Shown: positions 46,196-54,747 of the stretch, in pieces | Layout: every line of letters starts with the position of its first letter | How positions within the stretch are numbered: the stretch's first letter is position 1 | NCBI RefSeq assembly: GCF_017052585.1 | Contig: NZ_JAFFHZ010000001.1 | Coordinates: forward strand, 3,018,501 to 3,082,500 | From: Paenibacillus apiarius | Lineage (GTDB): Bacteria > Bacillota > Bacilli > Paenibacillales > Paenibacillaceae | Reading direction: 5' to 3' | Length of the DNA stretch: 64,000 nucleotides | Notes under the pieces: generated by a model | Told to the model about the DNA's origin: nothing | The model's input: only the letters and a program-made list of their open reading frames with translations | Databases searched by the model: none | Position numbers and translations under genes: made by a program

Positions 46196-46546
46196 GTCCA
46201 AGCGGATAGCGGAGAAAGCCTGCAGTCTGTTTTTGTCATAACGCCATGCGGTTCACGCTCGTCCCTAAAGCCCGGCTCGGGCAAGGGGTTCGGGCATACA
46301 GGATCGAGGCGTATCCAGAGCGAATGGTCCTATTCCGATCCTTTGGTTCACTCTGCCCTTCATTCAGAACACTAGCATATTCCTCCTCCTCGCCATGGCG
46401 GATATGTTGTTAGGGCCCTGAACAATGCGTCTTAGATCCGCTCTCCCCCGCAGTCAGGAAAGCACGTAGCGGAACTTCCGTGTTGCATGAAGACAACGGA
46501 AATGATTATGCAGCTGAAGCCAGATCACGAGCGGTATCAAGAAATG
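46196..46546. other. non-coding gap between the EIICB gene and the efflux genes
   Basis: About 350 bases with no credible frame, promoter or repeat. Composition changes from GC-rich to AT-rich towards the end, which marks the left edge of the probable acquired efflux segment. Confidence 0.4.
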
Positions 46547-46575
46547 GGGTAGTGCCAACGAAGCTGGCACTACCC
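46547..46575 (-). terminator. terminator-like hairpin of the efflux unit
   Basis: Perfect 11-base stem GGGTAGTGCCA / TGGCACTACCC with a seven-base loop, 32 bases beyond the minus-strand stop of the MFS gene. The T run on that strand is short. Confidence 0.6.
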
Positions 46576-46606
46576 GCAAATTAAATAATATTATCTATAA
46601 ATAAAA

Positions 46607-47809
46607 TTATTCCGCTAAGCTTTCTCCCAATTGTTTTTCCTTCCACATGACCGTAATACCGAGGCCAATGACCATGATGACAGCAGCGAAAAGAAAAGGA
46701 TAGTGGATGTTTACATCAAATAGTATACCTGCCATCGCTGGCCCGACGATATTGCCTAAGCTCGTATAGGTTGAGTTCATTCCAGCAACAAATCCTTGCT
46801 CTTTCCCGGCAGCTTTTGATAAAAATGTCGTCAATGCCGGACGAAGCAAATCAAATGCGAGGAAGATGAAGCAAGTTACCGCCAGCACTGCCAAAAAGCC
46901 AGAGATCAGCGTGGATACCACCGCCAATATTGCACCTGTAATTAAACATAATTGGATCAGTTTCTTTTCACCGAGTTTATCTACCATTTTTCCAAACATA
47001 AATACTTGCACAACAACGCCGAAGATTGAGCTTATTGTAATAATGACTGCAATGTCCTTCGGCGTGAAGCCGAATTTATGATCAGAAAACAGGCTAAAAA
47101 CCGTTTCATATGCTGATAAACCGAAAGCGAGCACAAATACAATGATAAATGCGATAAAGTAAAGCGGATGAAGCGATCTTTTTAAATCGCTTATGAAGTT
47201 TGTTTGCTTTGCATTGGAAGAAATTTCTGCAAGCTGTTGCTTTGTCAGCTGCTCTTTTAAAATAAATATGGATGAAACGCATGCTAAAAAGGCAATGGCT
47301 GCCGCAAAGAAGAAGGGCATGCGCACACCGTATTCCGCAATAAAGCCACCGATGCCAGGTCCTATAATAAAGCCAGTGCTAATGGCGGCAGAAATATAAC
47401 CCATCGCTTTTGGCCGTTCCTGAACGGATGTAATATCTGCAACATATGCAGTAACACCCGGCATAACGAAGGCGGCACTAATTCCCCCTAGAATCCTTGC
47501 TATATAAAGCACCGATACATTCGTGGCCAACCCAAAGATAAGTTCTGAAACAGCGAAAAGGAATAAGCCGATGATGATGATTTTCTTTCTGCCGTAACGG
47601 TCAACCCAACGTCCTGCGAGTGGTGACATAAGCAGTTGTGCCACCGCAAATGCGGCAACAAGATAGCCCATCGTTTTGCCAGATAAATGCATGATATTCA
47701 TAAAAGACGGCATAACGGGGATGATAAGTCCAATTCCTAGAAATGCAATGAATACATTGCTTAGAAGAATAAGTAATACCGTCTTTTGTTCTTTTATTGT
47801 TTTCTTCAT
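46607..47809 (-). CDS. MFS multidrug efflux transporter (NorA/Bmr-like)
   Basis: 400 residues with twelve predicted membrane helices. The MFS motif GRWVDRYGRKKIIIIG lies between helices 2 and 3, and the drug-antiporter motif GPGIGGFIAEYG in helix 5 marks a proton-driven exporter (DHA1). It exports unknown small molecules. The DNA is visibly more AT-rich than the flanking genes and Lys/Ile-rich, suggesting transfer from a low-GC Firmicute. It is downstream of a TetR gene on the same strand, 29 bases apart. Confidence 0.87.
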   Translation of the reverse strand: MKKTIKEQKTVLLILLSNVFIAFLGIGLIIPVMPSFMNIMHLSGKTMGYLVAAFAVAQLLMSPLAGRWVDRYGRKKIIIIGLFLFAVSELIFGLATNVSVLYIARILGGISAAFVMPGVTAYVADITSVQERPKAMGYISAAISTGFIIGPGIGGFIAEYGVRMPFFFAAAIAFLACVSSIFILKEQLTKQQLAEISSNAKQTNFISDLKRSLHPLYFIAFIIVFVLAFGLSAYETVFSLFSDHKFGFTPKDIAVIITISSIFGVVVQVFMFGKMVDKLGEKKLIQLCLITGAILAVVSTLISGFLAVLAVTCFIFLAFDLLRPALTTFLSKAAGKEQGFVAGMNSTYTSLGNIVGPAMAGILFDVNIHYPFLFAAVIMVIGLGITVMWKEKQLGESLAE

Positions 47810-47838
47810 GTATCAACACTTTCTTTCTGTAAGAATCA

Positions 47839-48420
47839 TTAATGTGAAATACCTCTCCAGAATACGGTCCAAGAGGCTGCTAATTTATCCTTCAGCCTTC
47901 GCTCATCATTGCCGCCGTATACAAGCTCCAGCATAATGGAATCGACTACTCCTAAGAAGGCGAAGGTCGGCGTTTTTGCTGCATCTCCGACTATTGCGTC
48001 AGCATCGATCCAATCCTGAAATTTGCTTTCCAGTATCGCCTGCACCTTCTCCTCGATATCGATTACTTCCTTTTCGATTGCTTTCGCAAGATGTGCCGGC
48101 GGAAAAAAGGACATGCGCAGCCAAAATTTTAACTGCTCATTTTTTTGGAAAAGATCGATTACCAATTGCAGAAATCCGTATAAATCTTTTTCGGGCTGTT
48201 GTGAATCAATGTTGCTGAAATATTGAAGCTTTGAAGATAGCTCCGTCTCTTTCGCATCACGTAAAACCTGCAGAAAAAGATCATCCTTCCCTTTGAAATG
48301 GGCGTAAATGGATTGCTTTTTCATGCCGACTTCTTCAGCTATTTGAGAAAGGGATGCTCCTTCATAACCATGAATTGTGAAATATTTTAGAGCGGCTTCC
48401 TTAATGTCATTGCTTTTCAA
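47839..48420 (-). CDS. TetR family regulator of the efflux gene
   Basis: 193 residues. N-terminal helix-turn-helix: AALKYFTIHGYEGASLSQIAEEVGMKKQSIYAHFKGKDDLF; the C-terminal ligand-binding domain is variable. The start is TTG 48420 with GAGGTG upstream. A palindrome ACGAACGTTCGT lies 21 bases in front, so it probably represses itself and the MFS gene and is released by a drug-like ligand. Same AT-rich composition as the MFS gene. Confidence 0.88.
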   Translation of the reverse strand: MKSNDIKEAALKYFTIHGYEGASLSQIAEEVGMKKQSIYAHFKGKDDLFLQVLRDAKETELSSKLQYFSNIDSQQPEKDLYGFLQLVIDLFQKNEQLKFWLRMSFFPPAHLAKAIEKEVIDIEEKVQAILESKFQDWIDADAIVGDAAKTPTFAFLGVVDSIMLELVYGGNDERRLKDKLAASWTVFWRGISH

Positions 48421-48440
48421 TAAAATTCACCTCGAATTTA

Positions 48441-48452
48441 ACGAACGTTCGT
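48441..48452. promoter_or_regulatory. TetR-family operator
   Basis: Perfect palindrome ACGAACGTTCGT, of the AACGTTCGTT type common to TetR repressors, just upstream of the TetR start. Confidence 0.75.
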
Positions 48453-48725
48453 CAGTTATAGTAACAAATGAAATAAAGATAAGCAAGCGGAAAATAGATT
48501 TAGATATCTAAACAACTTATTTTTATGTTACATCCTTTTTATTTTTGTTTTACTGTCACATTTTTGCGTGGATGATTCGTTGTAGAGAGTGATAGGGGGT
48601 GAACGGCTTGGATGAAGCTGAACTGCGTTGTTTCGTACGGTCATGGACGTGAGTCCTCCCGGAAGAAAAGGCGGCGACCTATCTGAAATAAGCGATTGGT
48701 ACGTACGTGTTCGGAGTCGCAATAA
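48453..48725. other. non-coding right edge of the efflux segment
   Basis: AT-rich to about 48560, then the composition returns to that of the chromosome. There is only a 17-codon frame starting GTG at about 48599 (behind GGGGG), too short to support. No repeat or attachment site was seen at either edge. Confidence 0.35.
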
Positions 48726-48754
48726 AAAAGCCCGGGAAAGCTTCCCGGGCTTTT
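48726..48754. terminator. bidirectional terminator after the multicopper oxidase gene
   Basis: AAGCCCGGGAA / TTCCCGGGCTT stem with A-rich sequence before it and TTTT after it. It lies 30 bases beyond the minus-strand stop at 48784. Confidence 0.85.
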
Positions 48755-48783
48755 CAAGTTACAAAGGGGCTATCTCATCCGTT

Positions 48784-50292
48784 TCACCCGGCGATGACGG
48801 ATGTCATCATGCCGCCGTCCTCGTGATTCAAAATATGGCAGTGAAACATCCATTCACCTGCTTCATCGAAGCGGAATGCAATATCTACATACTCGCCCAG
48901 AGGGACATTGACGGTATCCTTGAACAATTCCCGTGCCGGCGCTTCGCCGTTGAAGGAGAGCACTTGAAAGTGCGTGCCATGCAGATGCATGGGATGCGCC
49001 ATATGATGGTCATCGTTGTATATCCGCATCGTATAGATGCGTCCGGTCCCGATGCGAATCGGCTCTGTATCGGGAAAGGCCTGCCCGTTAATCAGCCACG
49101 CCATGCGATGGTTCATCATGCCGCCCCCCATCTTTCCGCCGCTTTCTTGATTTCCGCTCATCATGCCCGAATCCAGGCGTACCGTAAAGTCAGGCGACTG
49201 AGGCGCTTCCGTCAGCAGCGGACGGGGCGCAGGCGCAAGGAACGGCGATGCTGTGATTACCTCCTGTTGACCGTTGTATATGATCGGCAGACGCATGCCG
49301 CGGCCGCGGCCGTTGGTCAGCTCGAAGCTGCCCGCGCTGTAGCTGCCACGCAGTTCGGCATCCACACGTTCTCCGGGACTGATAAGGATGGTATCGGATT
49401 CAAACGGCTCCGCCAGCGCCGCTCCGTCCAAATGAGTCACGCGGAATGTATGTCCCGGAAGGTTCAGCTTCTGCGAGTTGACGGTGGAAGCATTGACGAA
49501 CCGCAGCTTCACGAGCTCCCCTTCCTTTAAGGTTAACGCAGGAATGGCAGAGCCGGTCTTGCCGTTTATCGTGTCGAATTCATCGGTCTTCATCTTCCCC
49601 GAAGCTTGTCTCTCTTCTAACGTCCAATCATCCAGCACGAGCACGATATCACGATCATATTTCCTGTCGGCTTCTGTCTTAATGACAAGAGGAGCGTATA
49701 ATCCTTGCTCGACCTGCTCTTCGACTGGACGGTAGTGCGAGTGATACCAGTATGTTCCGGTCTGGCGGATTGTGAATTCATACTCGTGACGGTTGCCGGG
49801 CTGCATGTCGATGCCGGGACCGTCCTGCCGAATCGGAACCTGCAAGCCGTGCCAGTGGATGTTGGTGCCGACATCCAACTGATTATTGACGTCCACGGTG
49901 ACGCGATCCCCCTCTGCAAATACGAGCGGCGGCCCGGGAACTTGTCCGTTATAGCCCCAAATGTTTGCTTCGCGTCCGTCTCCGAACTTGTGCCGCGCCT
50001 GTTGTAATGTCAGTGTGATCGGTTTATTTCCTGGCTGCGGATGGTTGGAGGTCAATTCAAAAACACCGAAGTCATCTGCGGTGCCGGAGGATAGGACTAA
50101 TTGCTCCTTATCGTTCGAGCCGGACGGCGTAATGTTATTATCTGCCGCGCCCGCGTCAGACGAAGCGTTGAACCGCGTCTCCGATCCGTCTGGCTGCCGG
50201 GAACAGCCTGATAATAAGGCCAAGATCAGTACGGTTGCAACCGGGATTGTCAGAAGCGGGCGGAGACGATGACATGGTTGAAAATGACGCAT
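48784..50292 (-). CDS. multicopper oxidase, lipoprotein form
   Basis: 502 residues. A lipoprotein signal (ILALLSGC, Cys about 30) tethers it outside the membrane. Copper ligands: THE NIHWHG and WYHSH sites in domain 1, HPMHLHG and MFHCHILNHEDGGM in domain 3. A Met/Gly-rich stretch (about 373-395: SGMMSGN..., KMGGGMMNHRM) lies before the last domain, as in copper-resistance oxidases such as CueO and CopA. It probably oxidises Cu(I) or phenolic/metal substrates. ATG 50292 has AAGGAGG eight bases upstream; the longer frame to 50319 is rejected. It appears monocistronic. Confidence 0.88.
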   Translation of the reverse strand: MRHFQPCHRLRPLLTIPVATVLILALLSGCSRQPDGSETRFNASSDAGAADNNITPSGSNDKEQLVLSSGTADDFGVFELTSNHPQPGNKPITLTLQQARHKFGDGREANIWGYNGQVPGPPLVFAEGDRVTVDVNNQLDVGTNIHWHGLQVPIRQDGPGIDMQPGNRHEYEFTIRQTGTYWYHSHYRPVEEQVEQGLYAPLVIKTEADRKYDRDIVLVLDDWTLEERQASGKMKTDEFDTINGKTGSAIPALTLKEGELVKLRFVNASTVNSQKLNLPGHTFRVTHLDGAALAEPFESDTILISPGERVDAELRGSYSAGSFELTNGRGRGMRLPIIYNGQQEVITASPFLAPAPRPLLTEAPQSPDFTVRLDSGMMSGNQESGGKMGGGMMNHRMAWLINGQAFPDTEPIRIGTGRIYTMRIYNDDHHMAHPMHLHGTHFQVLSFNGEAPARELFKDTVNVPLGEYVDIAFRFDEAGEWMFHCHILNHEDGGMMTSVIAG

Positions 50293-50526
50293 ATATGGTT
50301 CCTCCTTGACGATAGACATTTGACATTTTAGTGCATGAGTGGCTTTTCGTTATATCGCAAACCTTTCACGGGTCGAAAAAGGCATGATCCCACATCCAAC
50401 AGCAGTATAGGGAGCGGGCTGAAGAATCGCTGTAAGAACAATGTACCAAAGATGTATGTGGATTTTATGTAGGGAGGCAGTTTATTTATGTTTACCTTAT
50501 ATGCATAATTTTTGGTTAACAAACTC

Positions 50527-50555
50527 TTGTGCTGATTTCGTCATTCCGGTAAAAT
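50527..50555 (+). promoter_or_regulatory. candidate promoter of the biotin operon
   Basis: TTGTGC, 17-base spacer, TAAAAT, about 64 bases before bioD, in the 326-base region between the divergent oxidase gene and bioD that otherwise shows no gene. Confidence 0.5.
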
Positions 50556-50567
50556 GAATGAAAGCAA

Positions 50568-50600
50568 TGTCAACCCAGAGTGTGTATACATAGGTTTACG
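50568..50600. promoter_or_regulatory. possible BirA operator
   Basis: Half-sites TGTCAACC and GGTTTACG separated by 17 bases resemble the BirA site (TGTTAACC / GGTTAACA), although the usual spacing is 14-16. It would lie over the transcription start of the biotin genes and let biotinyl-BirA repress them. Confidence 0.4.
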
Positions 50601-50618
50601 AAAAAGAAGGTGTGCAAG

Positions 50619-51392
50619 ATGAATACGCAAATGAGGCGTGCGTCGGGGACACACAAAGGCTTGTTCGTGTCCTCAACGGGGACGGGCGTTGGAAAGACGG
50701 TCGTCACTGCGGGAATTGCGGCTTATTTCCATCAAATTCGGAAGCGGAAGCTCCAGCTGTGGAAGCCGGTGCAAAGTGGCACCACTATAGGAGATCCGGA
50801 GGCAGATACGTATCGCTTGCGAATGGGAAGCGGCATGACCGAAATTTCCGAGGATAAGATGGCGACTTGGACGCTGCCCGATCCGTTGGCGCCCTGGATG
50901 GCGTTCGAACGTGCGGGTGTTGCCTTTTCGTTCCCGGCATTGCTGGAGGAAGGGCAGAGACGGCTGGAAGAACAGTCATTGCTGTTGATTGAGGGCGCGG
51001 GGGGAATCGCGGTGCCTTTCACGCAGCGGGATACGATGGCGGATCTCGCATATGGGCTCCAAGTGCCATTGCTTCTTGTGTCTTCGTCTGGACTAGGGAC
51101 GGTAAGTCATACAGTTACGGCGGTGCATTATGCCCGCGCACGGGGGATTACCGATGTCGCCGTAGCGTTGAGCGGTCCTAAGGTGATGGCTGAAGCGAGG
51201 GAAGCAGAGGAGAACGCACGCATGATTGAAGCTATGGCTGGCGTTCCCGTGCTGGGACTTGTGCCTTGGCTTCCACAACCGGATCGGGCCAGGGTGTCTG
51301 AGTCGTCCGCATGGGCGATATGGCGGGAACAGTGGCTGGCTTCGTTTACTAAGATGAACCGATTTACGCAGTGGCTGTTGGAACGCGAATAG
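50619..51392 (+). CDS. bioD: dethiobiotin synthetase BioD
   Basis: 257 residues. BioD closes the ureido ring of dethiobiotin from DAPA, CO2 and ATP. The P-loop FVSSTGTGVGKTVVTAGIA, the KPVQSGT substrate loop and LLIEGAGGIAVPFT are diagnostic. ATG 50619 has AGAAGG upstream; the longer frame to 50580 lacks signals. It is first in bioD-bioB-bioF-bioH-bioC, with bioB starting 24 bases later. Confidence 0.92.
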   Translation: MNTQMRRASGTHKGLFVSSTGTGVGKTVVTAGIAAYFHQIRKRKLQLWKPVQSGTTIGDPEADTYRLRMGSGMTEISEDKMATWTLPDPLAPWMAFERAGVAFSFPALLEEGQRRLEEQSLLLIEGAGGIAVPFTQRDTMADLAYGLQVPLLLVSSSGLGTVSHTVTAVHYARARGITDVAVALSGPKVMAEAREAEENARMIEAMAGVPVLGLVPWLPQPDRARVSESSAWAIWREQWLASFTKMNRFTQWLLERE

Positions 51393-51416
51393 AGATATGA
51401 AGAAGGAGCGATGAGG

Positions 51417-52421
51417 ATGAGCGACACGACGACAATGGTTGAGACCGATTGGCGTAATTTGGCCATAAAAGCGATTCAGGGAGAGGTTCTCTCCAGGGAA
51501 GAGGCGCTGAGCGTGCTGCGCGCAGACGATGAAGAGCTGCTTGCGATCATGGACGCGGCGTACCGGGTGCGCCGGCATTTTTTTGGCAATAAAGTGAAGT
51601 TGAATCTGATTATTAACGCGAAGAGCGGATACTGTCCCGAGGACTGCGGATACTGCTCGCAGTCGCGCGTGTCCGACGCTCCGATTGAGAAGTATACGAT
51701 GCTCGAGAAGGATGTCCTGGTGGACGGCGCGAAGAAAGCGATGGCAATGCAGGCGGGCACTTATTGCATCGTTGCCAGCGGACGCGGCCCGACGCCGCGG
51801 GAATTGGATCAGGTCGTGGCTGCAGTAGAGGAGATTAAATCGACGCTGCCGATGAAGATTTGCGCCTGCTTGGGCATTCTCTCGCAGGAGCAAGCCAACC
51901 GGTTGAAGCAGGCCGGCGTGGATCGCTACAATCACAACCTTAATACGAGCAAAGACCATTATTCTCATATTACGTCCACGCATACATATACGGATCGCAT
52001 ACATACGGTAGAGACGGCTAAGCACGCGGGGATGTCACCGTGCTCTGGCGTCATTATGGGGATGGGGGAGACGGACGATCAACTCGTCGATGTCGCCTTT
52101 TCCTTGCGCGAGCTGGATGCAGATTCGATTCCGATCAACTTTTTGAACCCGATTCCGGGGACGCCGCTTGCGCATTTGAACGATTTGGATCCGCGCCGCT
52201 GCTTGAAAGCGATCGCGATGTTCCGGTTCGTCTGCCCGTCGAAGGAAATTCGCGCATCCGGCGGACGCGAAGTGAATCTGGGCATGCTGCAGCCGCTTGC
52301 GCTCTATGCAGCCAATTCCGTCTTCGTCGGTGACTACTTGACGACGGAAGGACAGGAAGCGACGGCGGACCATAAGATGATCGAAGATTTAGGATTTGAG
52401 ATTGAACAATGCGCGCTATAA
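51417..52421 (+). CDS. bioB: biotin synthase BioB
   Basis: 334 residues, radical-SAM enzyme that inserts sulfur into dethiobiotin. The [4Fe-4S] motif CPEDCGYC is present (YCPEDCGYCSQS), with RYNHNLNTS, the second-cluster Cys residues and ASGGREVNLG. ATG 51417 has AAGGAG eight bases upstream. It overlaps bioF by 13 bases. Confidence 0.95.
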   Translation: MSDTTTMVETDWRNLAIKAIQGEVLSREEALSVLRADDEELLAIMDAAYRVRRHFFGNKVKLNLIINAKSGYCPEDCGYCSQSRVSDAPIEKYTMLEKDVLVDGAKKAMAMQAGTYCIVASGRGPTPRELDQVVAAVEEIKSTLPMKICACLGILSQEQANRLKQAGVDRYNHNLNTSKDHYSHITSTHTYTDRIHTVETAKHAGMSPCSGVIMGMGETDDQLVDVAFSLRELDADSIPINFLNPIPGTPLAHLNDLDPRRCLKAIAMFRFVCPSKEIRASGGREVNLGMLQPLALYAANSVFVGDYLTTEGQEATADHKMIEDLGFEIEQCAL

Positions 52422-53650
52422 CTAGCGTTATCAATAATTCAGAACGATGGGCGTGGATGAAAGAGGAATTGGATGAGCGGGAGCGGATGGGGCGGCTGCG
52501 CCGCTTGTCGACCGCCGTCTGGTTGAATGATGGATGGATCGAACGTGACGGCAAACGGCTCTTGAATTTGGCGTCCAATCATTATTTAGGCCTGTCCCCT
52601 TGGGTATCCGGCAAGGAATGGGAAGCGCTGCGCAGTGAGTCGGAAGCTCTGGGCGAGCCGGGAGTTCGAATCGGGGCCGGCGCTTCGCGTCTTATTGTCG
52701 GCCATGATCCGCATCATCAGGCGCTGGAGCGGGAGATGGCGGCATTCAAGCAAAGGGAAGCATGCCTTGTCTTTACGAGCGGCTATATGGCCAATGCCGG
52801 CGTCATTGCTGCGCTGGTTGGCCGGCATGACGCCGTATTCAGCGACCGCTTGAATCATGCTAGCATCGTGGACGGCATTGTGTTGAGCCGCGCGCATCAT
52901 GTGCGCTATCCGCACCGGGACTTGAACCGGCTGGAGGCGCAATTGAAAAAGTGGAGCGCCGGCGCAACCGGTGAAGCGGGGCGGGCGCCGCGGAAGCTCA
53001 TCGTCACCGATTCCGTCTTCAGCATGGATGGGACGGAGGCGCCCTTGGCCGATCTGGTGACGCTGAAGGAGCGATACGGCGCGATGCTTATGGTTGACGA
53101 AGCCCACAGCGGCGGCGTGTATGGGCCGGAAGGGCGCGGGATGTGCCATGAGCTTGGGTTGCATGAGCGCGTGGACGTTATTATGGGCACGTACGGGAAG
53201 GCGTTCGGAGCGGTTGGGGCTTATATTGCGGCGGATGACATGGTTATCCGTTATTTGGTGAATCGCGCGCGCACGTTCATATATAATACCGGGCTGCCGC
53301 CATTCATGGCAGCCCTCATTCGCGCGCGGCTCCGCGAGGTGCGCGCTGCGGATGCGGCGCGGTCCGAGCTGATGCGCAAGGCGGCGCTGTTCCGCGCGCG
53401 GCTGCGTGCCGGCGGTCTGGACACCGGCGAGGGCGCCAGCCATATCGTGCCGGTCATGCTGGGCACGGATGAGCGTGCGGTTGCGGTGAGCGCCGCCCTG
53501 GCGGAAGCGGGCATCGCCGGCGTGGCGATTCGGCCGCCGACGGTGCCGGAAGGAGCGGCGCGCATCCGTTTTGCGCCGACGCCGCAGCATCGCGACGAGG
53601 ATTTGCTGCGGGTGGCGGATACGGTCGCCCGCTTGGCGCAATACATCTAG
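52409..53650 (+). CDS. bioF: 8-amino-7-oxononanoate synthase BioF
   Basis: 413 residues, PLP enzyme joining pimeloyl-ACP/CoA and alanine. Features: LNLASNHYLGLS, GAGASRLIVGHDPHHQALE, FTSGYMANAG, VDEAHSGGVYGPEGRG, and the PLP lysine in GTYGKAFG. It is slightly longer than usual (about 390) because of an insert near AGATGEAGRAP. It overlaps bioB, so the two are coupled. Confidence 0.94.
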   Translation: MRAITSVINNSERWAWMKEELDERERMGRLRRLSTAVWLNDGWIERDGKRLLNLASNHYLGLSPWVSGKEWEALRSESEALGEPGVRIGAGASRLIVGHDPHHQALEREMAAFKQREACLVFTSGYMANAGVIAALVGRHDAVFSDRLNHASIVDGIVLSRAHHVRYPHRDLNRLEAQLKKWSAGATGEAGRAPRKLIVTDSVFSMDGTEAPLADLVTLKERYGAMLMVDEAHSGGVYGPEGRGMCHELGLHERVDVIMGTYGKAFGAVGAYIAADDMVIRYLVNRARTFIYNTGLPPFMAALIRARLREVRAADAARSELMRKAALFRARLRAGGLDTGEGASHIVPVMLGTDERAVAVSAALAEAGIAGVAIRPPTVPEGAARIRFAPTPQHRDEDLLRVADTVARLAQYI

Positions 53651-53790
53651 AGTCGGCAAGACTTAGCGTGAGACAGGCACGCCTTGCAGCGCTCCTATCG
53701 CGGACAGGCGGCCTTAACTGGAAGCTGACATTGGCTGATAGGAAGATGGCACGAATGACGCGAGACTGACGATGATGGAGATAGGAAGAT

Positions 53791-54747
53791 ATGAAAACGA
53801 TGGACAGACACATAGAGATAAACGGCACAACGGAAGTGAATGGAGACGGTGATGCTTCCGATGCGAAGGATAAGCGTCTGAAGCTATTATGGGTTCATGG
53901 CTGGGGGATGTCATCCGAGACTTGGCGGCATCTTGCTGCGGAGCTGCCTGGCTTCGACCACCGCTATGTATCGTATGCTGCCTGCCGGACGATAGAGGAG
54001 CTGCGCGGGGCGGTGACCATGCCCTTGCTGCTGGAGCCGGAAGAGGAGTGGCATGCGATAGGCTGGTCGATGGGCGGCATGCTGCTGCTCGAGGCGCTTG
54101 ACGCATGGATGGCTGGGCCGGATTCCCCAGCCATCCCAGCTATGCGCAGCATCGTCTTCTGCGGGACGACGCTGCGCTTCGTTGACGACACGGGGCAGGC
54201 GGGTTGGCCCAGCCGTGTCGTGGGCCGCATGCGCCGCCGCTTGGCGCATGCGGCCGAGGAGACGCTCCGCGCATTCGCGGAACGTCTCCCTTCTGCTGCG
54301 GAGCGCGAGGACGCCGGGCTGCGGCGGCTGCTGGCGCAGCGGGTTGCGCGAATGGCGCGCTCTGCGGCAGCGCCTATGGCAGCGGCGGAGCAAGCCGCGC
54401 CGTCTGCTTCCGGCGCGCCTGCATTCGCGCCGGAAGGGCTTGACGCCGGTCTCGCCTACCTGCAGCAGGCAGACCTTGCCGCGGCGTGGGCGCGGGTGAC
54501 GGCGGCACCGGCGGGGCCGCGCCTGCTGTGGCTGCACGGGGCGGACGACACCGTATGCCCGCTTGGCGCGTTGCAGCGGGCGCAAGCGCTGAACGGGCAG
54601 CGCAACGCTGCCCGTTTCACGGTGCTGCCGCAGGCAGGCCATGTGCCGTTTCTTACGCAACCAGCCCGCTGGCGAAAGGAGTTGAAGTCGTGGTATGACA
54701 ACGACATCGGAGACACCGCGCCCCTTCCCGGGCGCAAATGTGAATAA
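53791..54747 (+). CDS. bioH: alpha/beta hydrolase, probable pimeloyl-ACP methyl ester esterase (BioH-like)
   Basis: 318 residues with an alpha/beta-hydrolase fold: oxyanion HGWGMSS, nucleophile Ser in GWSMGGM, Asp in LHGADDTVCP, His in AGHVPFL. Placed between bioF and bioC, it most likely removes the methyl group that BioC adds, releasing pimeloyl-ACP. It is longer than E. coli BioH owing to an Ala/Arg-rich lid (about 145-215). The last 53 bases overlap bioC. The gene name is an inference from motifs and neighbours. Confidence 0.82.
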   Translation: MKTMDRHIEINGTTEVNGDGDASDAKDKRLKLLWVHGWGMSSETWRHLAAELPGFDHRYVSYAACRTIEELRGAVTMPLLLEPEEEWHAIGWSMGGMLLLEALDAWMAGPDSPAIPAMRSIVFCGTTLRFVDDTGQAGWPSRVVGRMRRRLAHAAEETLRAFAERLPSAAEREDAGLRRLLAQRVARMARSAAAPMAAAEQAAPSASGAPAFAPEGLDAGLAYLQQADLAAAWARVTAAPAGPRLLWLHGADDTVCPLGALQRAQALNGQRNAARFTVLPQAGHVPFLTQPARWRKELKSWYDNDIGDTAPLPGRKCE

